Positions 40,508 through 49,343 of a stretch of DNA of 64,000 nucleotides are shown here, one piece after another. The position numbers and the translations under genes are program-made. Origin of the DNA: Neotamlana nanhaiensis (lineage in GTDB: Bacteria; Bacteroidota; Bacteroidia; Flavobacteriales; Flavobacteriaceae); NCBI RefSeq assembly GCF_000943555.1, contig NZ_JTDV01000003.1:186001-250000 (forward strand). Reading direction: 5' to 3'. Numbering within the stretch: position 1 is the stretch's first letter; each line of letters opens with the position of its first letter. The notes beneath the pieces are model-generated. The model worked only from the letters and a program-made list of their open reading frames with translations. It had not been told where the DNA came from and made no database searches.

Positions 40508-42136
40508 TTACTCACCTAAAAAAGGATAGCGGTAATCAGTAGGTGTTACAAAGGTTTCTTTTATCATTCTTGGTGATACCCAACGTAATAAGTTTTGTGC
40601 ACTACCAGCTTTATCATTAGTTCCAGAAGCTCTGGCACCACCAAAAGGTTGTTGGCCAACAACAGCACCAGTAGGTTTATCATTAATATAGAAATTACCT
40701 GCACTGTTTTGTAATGCTTCAGTGGCTTGTGTAATCGCATATCTATCGGTTGATAAAATGGCTCCGGTTAAAGCATATTCACTGGTTTCGTCTACAAGTT
40801 TTAAAGTTTCCGCGTAAGCGTCATCTTCATAAACATAAATTGTGATTACAGGACCAAAAAGTTCGGTACACATGGTCGTGTATTTTGGGTTTGTAGTAAC
40901 AATAACCGTAGGTTCTACAAAGTACCCCTTGCTTTTATCGTAATTTCCACCAGCAATAATTTCGGCATCGCTATCGTTTTTAGCACCATCAATATATTTT
41001 GCTAATTTATCGAAAGACCCTTCATGAATCACAGCTGTAATAAAGTTGCTCATATCTTCAGGAGAACCCATTTTAAACGATGCAATATCTTCTAAAACAA
41101 AGTTTTTTACGTCTGCCCAAATACTTTTTGGGATGTAAGCTCTTGAAGCAGCACTACATTTTTGACCTTGAAATTCGAAAGCACCACGAGAAATAGCAGT
41201 AGCCACTTGTTTTGGGTTTGCCGATTTGTGAGCGACAATAAAATCTTTTCCACCAGTTTCACCTACAATTCTTGGATAGGTTTTGTAGTTGTGTATGTTG
41301 TTTCCAATTTGTTTCCAAAGCTCTTTAAAAATAAAGGTAGAACCTGTAAAATGTAACCCAGAAAAATCTGGACTAGCAAGTACGGTTTCGCTAATCATTA
41401 CTGGGTCTCCAAAAACCACGTTAATGACACCTGCAGGTACACCAGCTTCTTTAAATACATCCATAATAACTTTTGCAGAATACACTTGGCTATCGCTAGG
41501 TTTCCAAACCACAACATTACCCATTAAAGCCATACAAGCTGGTAAGTTTCCAGCAATAGCTGTAAAGTTAAATGGTGTAACAGCATAGGTAAAACCTTCT
41601 AACGGACGATACTCAATACGGTTCCAGGCATCGCTTGTGCTTTCTGGTTGTTCCATATAAATATCGGTCATAAACTGCACGTTAAAACGTAAAAAGTCTA
41701 CCAATTCGCAAGCGGCATCAATTTCGGCTTGGTGAATGGTTTTAGACTGAGCAATCATTGTTGCTGCGTTAATTTTTGCACGATAAGGACCTGCAATTAA
41801 CTCGGCAGCTTTTAAAAATATGCCTGCGCGTTGTTCCCAAGGCATTAAACTCCATGATTTTCTGGCTTCAAGTGCCGTAGAAATAGCATTTTCTACATGG
41901 CTTTTTTCGGCTAAATGGTAAGTGCCTACAATGTGTTTATGGTCATGTGGAGGCGACATTTCTTTAGTGTTTCCTGTTAAAATATCTTCGCCATTAATGT
42001 AAAGAGGTACATCAACTTTGCTGTTAAACATTTGTTTGTAAGCAGCTAATACTGCCTCGCGTTCTGGCGTTCCAGGAGCATAAGATTTTACAGGTTCGTT
42101 TACGGCAACAGGTACATTAAAAAAGCCTTTTCCCAT
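40508..42136 (-). CDS. pruA: L-glutamate gamma-semialdehyde dehydrogenase (1-pyrroline-5-carboxylate dehydrogenase)
   Basis: This NAD-dependent aldehyde dehydrogenase of 542 residues is the second step of proline breakdown to glutamate. It has the catalytic Cys in FEFQGQKCSAASRAYIP, the catalytic Glu region IVGETGGKDFIV, the NAD motif FTGSTFIFKELW and the P5CDH-type N-terminal segment. The length and the motif combination fit the single-domain type, not the PutA fusion. The proline dehydrogenase partner is not in this window. A -7 box lies 43 bases upstream. It is divergent from the NRDE gene. Confidence 0.95.
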   Translation of the reverse strand: MGKGFFNVPVAVNEPVKSYAPGTPEREAVLAAYKQMFNSKVDVPLYINGEDILTGNTKEMSPPHDHKHIVGTYHLAEKSHVENAISTALEARKSWSLMPWEQRAGIFLKAAELIAGPYRAKINAATMIAQSKTIHQAEIDAACELVDFLRFNVQFMTDIYMEQPESTSDAWNRIEYRPLEGFTYAVTPFNFTAIAGNLPACMALMGNVVVWKPSDSQVYSAKVIMDVFKEAGVPAGVINVVFGDPVMISETVLASPDFSGLHFTGSTFIFKELWKQIGNNIHNYKTYPRIVGETGGKDFIVAHKSANPKQVATAISRGAFEFQGQKCSAASRAYIPKSIWADVKNFVLEDIASFKMGSPEDMSNFITAVIHEGSFDKLAKYIDGAKNDSDAEIIAGGNYDKSKGYFVEPTVIVTTNPKYTTMCTELFGPVITIYVYEDDAYAETLKLVDETSEYALTGAILSTDRYAITQATEALQNSAGNFYINDKPTGAVVGQQPFGGARASGTNDKAGSAQNLLRWVSPRMIKETFVTPTDYRYPFLGE

Positions 42137-42178
42137 GATTTGTTGTTTTTTGTTATTGAAAATTCATTAATTAAGCTG

Positions 42179-42186
42179 CAAAATTA
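42179..42186 (-). promoter_or_regulatory. -7 box for pruA
   Basis: Read on the minus strand: TAATTTTG, an exact TAnnTTTG match about 43 bases before the pruA ATG. Confidence 0.5.
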
Positions 42187-42245
42187 CGAATTTTTAAATG
42201 AAATATGACGTCCAATTTTCGCCAAAAATCTGTTAATATTTAGTT

Positions 42246-42253
42246 TATATTTG
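42246..42253 (+). promoter_or_regulatory. -7 box for the NRDE gene
   Basis: TATATTTG matches TAnnTTTG, 35 bases before the ATG at 42288. The -33 position is not clear. Confidence 0.5.
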
Positions 42254-42287
42254 TAAGCTACAAACCTATTTAAAGATTAAATACTGC

Positions 42288-43013
42288 ATGTGTACCGTTT
42301 CTATATTTCCAACTGGAAATAATGATTTTATTTTAACATCGAACAGAGATGAAGCTCCAAGCAGAATTTCTTTACCACCGCAATTTTATAATTTTGAAGG
42401 TAAGCAATTGTTGTATCCAAAAGATGAGCTTTCGGATGGGACTTGGGTAGGAATTAGCGAAAATAGCCGATTAATTTGCTTGTTAAATGGTGGTGTTAAA
42501 ATTCATAAGCGTAAAAAATATTACAGAAAAAGTAGAGGACTTGTTGTTAAAGAACTTTTAGCTATGCCGCATGTGGTTAATGTGTTTAACGATTATAATT
42601 TTGATGATATTGAGCCTTTTACCTTGGTGATTGCCGACTGGCGAGATGATTTAAAATTATACGAATTTATTTGGGATGGCTTTGAAAAATATTTTAATAA
42701 CTTACCCTTGCAACCTAAAATTTGGTCGTCTTCTACCTTATATAATGATGTAATGAAAACTGAACGTGAAGATTGGTTTAATATATATAAAGCGCATGTG
42801 CAGTTAGATGCTGAAAGCGCATTAGATTTTCATAAAACGGCAGGTAAAGGTAATTTAGATTATGGTGTTATTATGGATAGAGGTATAGTAAAAACCACCA
42901 GTATTACGCAGGTTGTAAAACAAAATAATGTTTTAGAAATGCGTTACGAAAATGTTAGAAACAATCTTGTAACCAAAGAAACCTTTAATTTCCCTGAAAT
43001 TGTAAATGATTAA
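42288..43013 (+). CDS. NRDE-domain protein (TANGO2 family)
   Basis: This 241-residue protein of the NRDE/TANGO2 family has a start typical for the family: MCTVSIFPTGNNDFILTSNR followed by DEAPSR. The second residue Cys is a potential N-terminal nucleophile after Met removal, as in Ntn hydrolases. The segment SDGTWVGISENSRLICLLNG is also characteristic. The function of the family is not settled; the eukaryotic TANGO2 homologue has been linked to heme and lipid handling. It overlaps the next gene by eight bases, so the pair is translationally coupled and probably works together. Confidence 0.9.
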   Translation: MCTVSIFPTGNNDFILTSNRDEAPSRISLPPQFYNFEGKQLLYPKDELSDGTWVGISENSRLICLLNGGVKIHKRKKYYRKSRGLVVKELLAMPHVVNVFNDYNFDDIEPFTLVIADWRDDLKLYEFIWDGFEKYFNNLPLQPKIWSSSTLYNDVMKTEREDWFNIYKAHVQLDAESALDFHKTAGKGNLDYGVIMDRGIVKTTSITQVVKQNNVLEMRYENVRNNLVTKETFNFPEIVND

Positions 43014-43998
43014 TTCTGGAATAATTTTAACACTGGCATATCCCGAAACTATTGTGATGGTAGCCGACGAGTGGTATTCGCCATTTTTAAGATATATTGG
43101 AATTGGTAAAAAAGATTATTTACGTGCTGGTCATGCGGCGTTGGTTTTAATTGATAAAACTACTGGTGTTTTAGAATATCATGATTTTGGGCGCTACATA
43201 ACGCCAGAGCCAACTGGTCGTGTGCGCGGAAGCGATACCGATAACGAATTGCATTTCCCTATAAAAGCTAAGATAGAACATGATAGCATTGTAAATATTG
43301 ATATTATTTTAAAATTTTTGACAACGCATCCAAAATTAACGCATGGTGATGGTAAATTGGTCGCATCGGTTTGTAATGCAATTGATTACCAAAAGGCTCG
43401 CCAGCATATTACAAAAATGCAAAACAAACATTTTATTAGGTATGCAGCTTTTATTAAAAATGCTTGTAATTGTGCACGCTTTGTAACCGATAGTTTAATT
43501 GCTGGAGTAACCGATTTAAAAAAGAAGAAGGCCTTGCAAAAATCGAAGTGGTTTACACCAAGTACGGTTGGTAATGTGATGCTTGCCGATACCGAAAATT
43601 ATGTTTATGAGGTTTCTGAAAGTGGCGTCATATCAAAGTTTGAAGGTTCTCAGAAAAGTGAAAATATCCGATGTTTTTTAGATAAATTGAAACACCATAA
43701 AGTGAATTTAGTTGGTACTTTAAAACCTAAGCAGGTTGAGGGTTTACATAAAAATGCGCAATGGTTATCTGGAATTGCTGCAGGTGCTTGGTTTGAGTTA
43801 CATAAAACCGATAAAAATAATATTTACCGTTTTAGAAGAATTTCGCCTTATGGAAATATTGATGTTGATGATTTTTATAAGGTTGAAAACGATGCGTTTA
43901 ACTTTTATTTAGATTATGAATTTGTGCATTACTCCAATTGCAAATTTTTTCATTTACAACAAAACGGAACTGTTTTTAAGTTCAATAGAATAATTTAG
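43006..43998 (+). CDS. uncharacterised protein coupled to the NRDE gene (possible permuted papain fold)
   Basis: This 330-residue cytoplasmic-type protein has no signal peptide or membrane helix. I recall the family as DUF6695, but that name needs checking. The segment AGHAALVLIDKTTGVLEYHDFG (His followed by a hydrophobic strand and a second His) and later KNACNCARFVTDSLIAG (Cys) have the order and spacing expected of a circularly permuted NlpC/P60-like Cys-His pair. That suggests an acyl- or peptide-processing enzyme. The eight-base overlap with the NRDE gene, itself an Ntn-like enzyme, is suggestive of a shared pathway. Function unknown. Confidence 0.7.
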   Translation: MINSGIILTLAYPETIVMVADEWYSPFLRYIGIGKKDYLRAGHAALVLIDKTTGVLEYHDFGRYITPEPTGRVRGSDTDNELHFPIKAKIEHDSIVNIDIILKFLTTHPKLTHGDGKLVASVCNAIDYQKARQHITKMQNKHFIRYAAFIKNACNCARFVTDSLIAGVTDLKKKKALQKSKWFTPSTVGNVMLADTENYVYEVSESGVISKFEGSQKSENIRCFLDKLKHHKVNLVGTLKPKQVEGLHKNAQWLSGIAAGAWFELHKTDKNNIYRFRRISPYGNIDVDDFYKVENDAFNFYLDYEFVHYSNCKFFHLQQNGTVFKFNRII

Positions 43999-44010
43999 CA
44001 GATATTAAAG

Positions 44011-44088
44011 TTGCGTTAGGGATTGAAGCGGTATCCTTTTTTTGAGGTACGAGAAAAAAGATTTAGAGTAAAGCCCGCTCGAACGCCC
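44011..44088 (+). repeat. interspersed palindromic repeat (GCGTTAGGGATTGAAG type)
   Basis: It begins GCGTTAGGGATTGAAGCGG and ends GCCCGCTCGAACGCCC, with a central hairpin of ATCCTTTTTTT / AAAAAAGAT type around GAGGTACGAG. GCGTT and AACGC form terminal inverted repeats. I recall this 75-80 base element as common between genes in Flavobacteriaceae. It separates two convergent genes and may terminate both. Confidence 0.7.
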
Positions 44089-44091
44089 AAA

Positions 44092-44478
44092 TTAATTTAC
44101 TGCAAATGTGGCGCTTAATTTAAAAGTAGGGATGGTGACATCGAATTTTTTGGTGGTCGTAAAGTTAATCATGCTGTAAAAACCTTGCATGGCACCAAAT
44201 GGCGACGATAACAAGCAGCCAGAAGTGTAAGTGTGCGATTCGCCAGGTTTAATAACAGGTTTTTTGCCAATTACGCCTTCGCCTGCAACAACTTCTACAT
44301 TGTTTAAAGCATCTAAAATTTCCCAATGGCGCGCGTTAAGTTGCACAGAATCTTTGCTTTGGTTTTCGATGGTTACCGTGTATCCAAAGGCGTATTGTAT
44401 TTTATAGTTTTTATAAAATGAGCCTTCAAAATTGGTTTCTACCGATATTTTTATGCCTTTTGTTACTTGTTGAACCAT
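44092..44478 (-). CDS. apaG: ApaG domain protein
   Basis: This 128-residue FnIII-like ApaG protein has the pattern TKGIKISVETNFEGSF, YTVTIENQSKDSVQLNARHW, then VVAGEGVIGKKPVIKPGES and MQGFYSMI. In enterobacteria ApaG is linked to Co2+/Mg2+ handling and Ap4A, and in others to Fbx-type regulation; its precise activity is not settled. I start it at 44478, since the alternative start at 44535 lies upstream of the -7 box at 44510. It follows the Plug gene on the same strand, 104 bases downstream. Confidence 0.93.
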   Translation of the reverse strand: MVQQVTKGIKISVETNFEGSFYKNYKIQYAFGYTVTIENQSKDSVQLNARHWEILDALNNVEVVAGEGVIGKKPVIKPGESHTYTSGCLLSSPFGAMQGFYSMINFTTTKKFDVTIPTFKLSATFAVN

Positions 44479-44509
44479 ACTAATTGCTGATAAACAATGC
44501 GTTTCGATG

Positions 44510-44517
44510 CAAAAATA
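44510..44517 (-). promoter_or_regulatory. -7 box for apaG
   Basis: Read on the minus strand: TATTTTTG, an exact TAnnTTTG match 31 bases before the chosen start. It decides against the longer frame. Confidence 0.55.
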
Positions 44518-44582
44518 AGAAATAATTTTTTGCATTGTATGTTTTTTGGCGCGATTGCCTTAAAAATTAGTTAAACGGTAGC

Positions 44583-45830
44583 TTAATTCGAGATATTTAC
44601 CGACGAGCCTTCGCCAAAACCAATTATTTTATCGTACCGAGCACCTAGATCGCGATAGTAAACTAATACTTTATAGTTGTTTTCGGTTTGGTAGAAATTA
44701 CCACCTATTTGTGCTTCGTTAATTGTGTCGTTTTCAAGGGCAACAAAATTATAGTTGTAGAACCCTTGTTTTAACAATAGAGCCTTATAAAATATGTTTT
44801 GTTGCGCATCGAATTGCATTTTGGTTTCGGCATCGAGCGAAAAATTATTGAAGTTGCCATAAACGTAAATGTCTTTACCAATAAGTTGGTCGGTTGCTTT
44901 TAACGAAAAATGTACCCAAACATAATCGGCCTCAATAGTTGAGTCTTCGGCATCGATATTTAAAACGGCGTAGTTACCATTTATGTCGGGGAAATAGGTG
45001 TATGGTGTATTGGCGCGTGGTAGGTTGGTGTATAAATAACTTTGATATAAATCTTGTAAATCGATGTATTGTACACCTGTATTTGCGGCGCGTATATCTT
45101 TGTTTTCAAAGTAAAAATACTCATTTCCTGCCCAAAAACTAGTTTCTTTATCGTACCGGTAAATAAGTTGCGAGCCTACTGTATATTGAGGCTTAATATT
45201 GCTAATGGCGGTTTTTAAATTGTTGTTTTTAATTATAACTGTGTTTACCGTTTGTGTTGGGTTGTTTAAATTGGTGCTGCCTGTATTTACTAAAATTTCA
45301 ACTCGTTGTTTTTGTTCTACAAATTGTAAATCTCTTGCTCGTTTTAGTGTAACGCCAACATTTACCTGCTCTTCATAAAGCATGAATTTTCGGGAGAAAA
45401 CCAACTCATTATCGTTGTTAAAAACAGAAATAATATAATTGCCCGAAACTTTTAAGCTTTTAGTAAAGCGGTTAGGAATTGTTAATGTGTAATGCGAATA
45501 AATTTGATACGTATTGTATGAGTTTTCGTAGTTACGAATACGCTGATTGTCGAACCCATCTAAAAACTCGGGTTTCATAAGTTGCGAGGGTGTCCAATCG
45601 TAATTATAATGCTCGATTTTATAATAATAATCGTCTTCGTTACCATTTAAAGCATCGAACGATAATTGAATGGGTTCTCCTAATTTTAAAATAGGGAGCT
45701 GCGACAAATCGGTATTACTTTTAAAGATTATAGTTTTAATATAATCTGGCGGATTCACTTCTTCTACTTGAGCGAAAATAAATGAAGAAATAAAGCAAAA
45801 AGCTAAAACAAAGCGGTTTAAAAAAGTCAT
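44583..45830 (-). CDS. type IX secretion system Plug protein (DUF5103)
   Basis: This 415-residue exported protein has a signal peptide (MTFLNRFVLAFCFISSFIFA) followed by the DUF5103 beta-sandwich (YKIEHYNYDWTPSQLMKPEF, ENSYNTYQIYSHYTLTIPN) and a C-terminal segment with DIYVYGNFNNFSLDAETKM, a carbohydrate-binding-like fold. The family was identified as the Plug that closes the periplasmic end of the SprA translocon of the type IX secretion system when no substrate is present. No sprA or gld genes lie in the window. The start at 45830 gives a proper signal peptide; a frame upstream extends it by 11 residues. Confidence 0.85.
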   Translation of the reverse strand: MTFLNRFVLAFCFISSFIFAQVEEVNPPDYIKTIIFKSNTDLSQLPILKLGEPIQLSFDALNGNEDDYYYKIEHYNYDWTPSQLMKPEFLDGFDNQRIRNYENSYNTYQIYSHYTLTIPNRFTKSLKVSGNYIISVFNNDNELVFSRKFMLYEEQVNVGVTLKRARDLQFVEQKQRVEILVNTGSTNLNNPTQTVNTVIIKNNNLKTAISNIKPQYTVGSQLIYRYDKETSFWAGNEYFYFENKDIRAANTGVQYIDLQDLYQSYLYTNLPRANTPYTYFPDINGNYAVLNIDAEDSTIEADYVWVHFSLKATDQLIGKDIYVYGNFNNFSLDAETKMQFDAQQNIFYKALLLKQGFYNYNFVALENDTINEAQIGGNFYQTENNYKVLVYYRDLGARYDKIIGFGEGSSVNISN

Positions 45831-45952
45831 TAATTCTATTAAAATTTCAGTAAAGATAAACAAAATCTATGCCTAATTGAAAAGCGTTATTTAGAATTGG
45901 TATAAATAGATTAATAGCGCGATTATAAATAGATTTTAAATGAATTACTTCG

Positions 45953-45960
45953 TATTTTTG
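45953..45960 (+). promoter_or_regulatory. -7 box for the nqr operon
   Basis: TATTTTTG matches TAnnTTTG, 39 bases before the nqrA ATG. A -33 TTG is not clear. It would drive all six nqr genes. Confidence 0.55.
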
Positions 45961-45999
45961 CCCCGATTTTTATAAAAATAAATTCAACAAAAAAATAAT

Positions 46000-47355
46000 A
46001 TGTCAAACGACATTCGTATTAAAAAGGGTCTGGACATTAAACTTAATGGTGAAGCTGAAAAAACTGTAGAACAAGCAGTTATTAGCAACTACTGCACCAT
46101 AAGACCAGAAGATTTCCACGGTGTTATTCCAAAACTTGTTGCAAAAGAAGGTACGTCTGTTAACGCAGGTGGTGTTTTGTTTTACAATAAAGCCATCGAA
46201 GCGGTAAAATTTGTATCGCCAGTTTCAGGTAAAGTTGTTGAAATTGTACGTGGACCAAAGAGACGCATTGATGCTATTAAAATTGAAGCAAGCAAACCAC
46301 AAACTTTTGAAGATTTTGGTAAGTTTGATATTGATGGCGCAACTGCGGAAAGTGTTAAATCGCATTTGCTACAAGCAGGTTGCTGGCCGTTTGTTAAACA
46401 ACGTCCGTACGATGTAATTGCAAACCCAGAAAAGGCTCCAAAAGCTATTTTTATTTCGGGTTACGCATCGGCACCATTAGCTGCCGATTTGGATTTTACC
46501 TTACAAGGTAAAGAAGCCGAATTACAAGCTGCTGTTAGTGCTTTAGCAAAACTTACCGAAGGTAAAGTGCATGTATCGGTTGGGAAATCGTCCAACTCGC
46601 CACTTACAGGTTTATCTGGTGTAACGTTGCATAAAGTTTCAGGGCCGCATCCTTCGGGGAATGTTGGTACTCAAATTAATAAAATCGATCCTATTAATAA
46701 AGGTGAAGTCGTGTGGACGGTAAATCCGCAAGACTTAGTGATTATTGGAGAGTTATTACTAACAGGCAAGTTTAATGCAGAGCGTTTGGTTGCTTTAGTT
46801 GGTTCTTCGGTACAAAAGCCTCGTTATTTTAAAACGGTAATTGGTAGCGAAGTATCTACCATGATTTATGATAAAGGTGTTGAGCAGTCTGGGAACGATC
46901 GTATTATTTCTGGAAATGTGCTTTCTGGTAAAGAAATTAAGGCTGATGGTGCTTTAGATTATTACAGCAATACCATTTCTGTAATTCCAGAAGGTGATGA
47001 TTACGACTTTTTTGGATGGAATAAACCTGTGTTTAATAAAGTGTCTACTTCTAGAGCGTTAACTTTTTCTTGGTTAAATCCAAATAAAAAGTACGATTTA
47101 GATACCAATACTAATGGTGAACACCGCGCGTTTGTAGTAACTGGTAATTACGAAGAAGTATTTCCTTTAGATATTTTCCCAATGCAAATTCTAAAAGCTT
47201 GTATGTATAAAGATTTAGATGAAATGGAAGCTTTAGGAATGTACGAAGTAGCACCAGAAGATTTTGCACTTACCGAGTTTGTTTGTGTGTCTAAACAACC
47301 ACATCAAAAAATTATTAGAGAAGGTTTAGACTTAATGATTAAAGAGATAGGATAA
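46000..47355 (+). CDS. nqrA: Na+-translocating NADH:quinone reductase subunit A
   Basis: NqrA is the peripheral, cytoplasmic-side subunit of the Na+ pump; it carries no covalent cofactor. The 451 residues show IRIKKGLDIKLNGEA, the biotin/lipoyl-like segment VKFVSPVSGKVVEIVRGPKR and the C-terminal FALTEFVCVSKQPHQKIIRE. It is the first of six genes in the standard order A-F. The stop overlaps the nqrB start by one base (TAATG), so the two are coupled. Promoter box 39 bases upstream. Confidence 0.97.
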   Translation: MSNDIRIKKGLDIKLNGEAEKTVEQAVISNYCTIRPEDFHGVIPKLVAKEGTSVNAGGVLFYNKAIEAVKFVSPVSGKVVEIVRGPKRRIDAIKIEASKPQTFEDFGKFDIDGATAESVKSHLLQAGCWPFVKQRPYDVIANPEKAPKAIFISGYASAPLAADLDFTLQGKEAELQAAVSALAKLTEGKVHVSVGKSSNSPLTGLSGVTLHKVSGPHPSGNVGTQINKIDPINKGEVVWTVNPQDLVIIGELLLTGKFNAERLVALVGSSVQKPRYFKTVIGSEVSTMIYDKGVEQSGNDRIISGNVLSGKEIKADGALDYYSNTISVIPEGDDYDFFGWNKPVFNKVSTSRALTFSWLNPNKKYDLDTNTNGEHRAFVVTGNYEEVFPLDIFPMQILKACMYKDLDEMEALGMYEVAPEDFALTEFVCVSKQPHQKIIREGLDLMIKEIG

Positions 47356-48581
47356 TGAGTTTAAAGAATAACTTACATAATCTAAAAGAAAAGTATAAAG
47401 GAAAAAAAATAGCACCGCTATTTAATGGTTTTCATACTTTTTTATATCTGCCGAATGAAACGACTCACGGCGGAACACACATTAAAGCAGCCGACGATTT
47501 AAAACGTACCATGAATACGGTAATTATGGCTTTAATACCGTGTTTAATTTTTGGTATGTTTAACGCAGGATACCAGCACCACGTTGCTATTGGAGAAATT
47601 AGTAAAGTATCTGGTGGCTTTTTTAGTTCAGAATTCTGGACTTTGGCGAATCTTGGCGTTGGCGCATTAAAAATTTTACCACTAGTTATTGTATCGTATG
47701 TGGTTGGTTTAGCAATCGAATTTATTTTCTGTATTATTAAAGGTCACGAAATTGAAGAAGGTTACTTAGTAACTGGTATGCTTGTGCCTTTAATTGTACC
47801 AGTAGATTTACCACTTTGGATGCTTGCTGTTGCAGTTGCCTTTGGTGTTGTAATAGGTAAAGAAGTATTTGGTGGTACTGGAATGAATATATTAAACCCG
47901 GCATTAACTATTCGTGCGTTTTTATTCTTCGCATATCCAACTTGGATGTCGGGCGATAAAGTATGGGTTCATGGTGCTGTAGAGCGTGCTCAAGAAATTG
48001 CTGGCGGTGCAAATGTAGATGTTATTTCAGGAGAGACTATTTTAGGTAGTTTAGCGCAAAGCAACGGGGCAGGTTATTCTGTTGCCGATATGTTCTTTGG
48101 ATTTATCCCAGGATCAGTAGGAGAAACATCTACTTTATTAATTTTATTAGGAGGTTTATTTTTAATCTTCACTAAAATAGGAAGCTGGAGAATTATGTTA
48201 TCATCTGTTGTTGGGGCTTTAGTAATGGGCTTAATCTTCAACGGTGTTGTAAGTTCTGGTTGGATTACTGAAAGTAGCAAGTTTTACGGCTTAATGAGTA
48301 CTGAATTCTGGCATCATTTATTAATTGGTGGTTTTGCTTTTGGTACCGTATTTATGGCTACCGATCCGGTAACGGCGTCGCAAACCAACAAAGGAAAATG
48401 GATTTACGGATTTTTAGTAGGTTTCATTTCAATTTTAATTCGTGTATTCAACCCTGCGTATCCAGAAGGTGTTATGTTAGCTATTCTTTTAATGAATGTT
48501 TTCGCACCAACTATCGACCATTATGTGGTACAAGGAAACGTTAAGAAAAGAATGAAACGTTTAAAAGTTAAAACAGCTTAA
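47355..48581 (+). CDS. nqrB: Na+-translocating NADH:quinone reductase subunit B
   Basis: NqrB is a 408-residue inner-membrane subunit with about ten helices. It carries one FMN bound covalently to a threonine and takes part in Na+ transfer and quinone binding. The helices and the segment FGGTGMNILNPALTIRAFLF are as in the family. The expected flavinylation motif SGAT corresponds here to DVISGETILGS, with Thr near residue 228 and a Glu in place of Ala. The rest is normal. It lies four bases before nqrC. Confidence 0.96.
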   Translation: MSLKNNLHNLKEKYKGKKIAPLFNGFHTFLYLPNETTHGGTHIKAADDLKRTMNTVIMALIPCLIFGMFNAGYQHHVAIGEISKVSGGFFSSEFWTLANLGVGALKILPLVIVSYVVGLAIEFIFCIIKGHEIEEGYLVTGMLVPLIVPVDLPLWMLAVAVAFGVVIGKEVFGGTGMNILNPALTIRAFLFFAYPTWMSGDKVWVHGAVERAQEIAGGANVDVISGETILGSLAQSNGAGYSVADMFFGFIPGSVGETSTLLILLGGLFLIFTKIGSWRIMLSSVVGALVMGLIFNGVVSSGWITESSKFYGLMSTEFWHHLLIGGFAFGTVFMATDPVTASQTNKGKWIYGFLVGFISILIRVFNPAYPEGVMLAILLMNVFAPTIDHYVVQGNVKKRMKRLKVKTA

Positions 48582-48585
48582 AAAG

Positions 48586-49338
48586 ATGAGTAATAAAACA
48601 GATAGTAACGTATATACCATAATATTTGCCATAGCCATGGTAATTATTGTAGGAGCTTTATTAGCATTTACAGCTTCATCTTTAGCTCCAAAAATTTCTG
48701 AAAACCAACGTATAGAAAAACAACAAAACATTCTATACGCTATGGGTGTAAATAATAATGATGAAGGTAGCGCAGTTTTTGTTGATGCAAGCGAAGCTCA
48801 AGATTTATTTTCAAAATACATTACAAAGCAATTAGTAATGCAAAATGGAAATATAACTGAAGATGCTGAAGCATACCTAATTGATATTAAAAAACAAAAA
48901 ACAATTGGAACTAATAATCCAGACGAAAGAAAATTACCAATTTTCTTAGGAAATAAAGATGGTAAAACATTTTATGTTGTGCCTATTTATGGTAAAGGAT
49001 TATGGGATGCCATTTGGGGATATGTATCTATGGACGAAAACATGGTTGTTCAAGGTGCTTATTTCGATCATAAAGGTGAAACACCTGGTTTAGGTGCCAA
49101 TATTAAAGAGCGTTTCTTTATGGACGATTTTATTGGCGAACATCTTTTAGATGGCAATGGAAACTTTAAAGGTATCGATGTTGCCAAAGGTAACGCCGAT
49201 CCAAAAAACGAAAACAAAACCGATAACGAGGTTGATGCTATTGCAGGAGCTACCATTACAGGTAACGGTGTAACAGCAATGATAAAAAGCGATTTAAAGC
49301 TTTACAAACCTTATTTCGATAATCTTAAAAATAACTAA
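48586..49338 (+). CDS. nqrC: Na+-translocating NADH:quinone reductase subunit C
   Basis: NqrC is a 250-residue periplasmic FMN-binding subunit with one N-terminal helix (YTIIFAIAMVIIVGALLAFT). The covalent flavin motif is clear: DAIAGATITGNGVTAM, with the acceptor Thr near residue 223. The domain also includes VPIYGKGLWDAIWGYVS and KGETPGLGANI, conserved in FMN-binding domains. ApbE, encoded at 60685 in this window, is the enzyme that attaches the FMN. nqrD follows after five bases. Confidence 0.97.
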   Translation: MSNKTDSNVYTIIFAIAMVIIVGALLAFTASSLAPKISENQRIEKQQNILYAMGVNNNDEGSAVFVDASEAQDLFSKYITKQLVMQNGNITEDAEAYLIDIKKQKTIGTNNPDERKLPIFLGNKDGKTFYVVPIYGKGLWDAIWGYVSMDENMVVQGAYFDHKGETPGLGANIKERFFMDDFIGEHLLDGNGNFKGIDVAKGNADPKNENKTDNEVDAIAGATITGNGVTAMIKSDLKLYKPYFDNLKNN

Positions 49339-49343
49339 AACGT

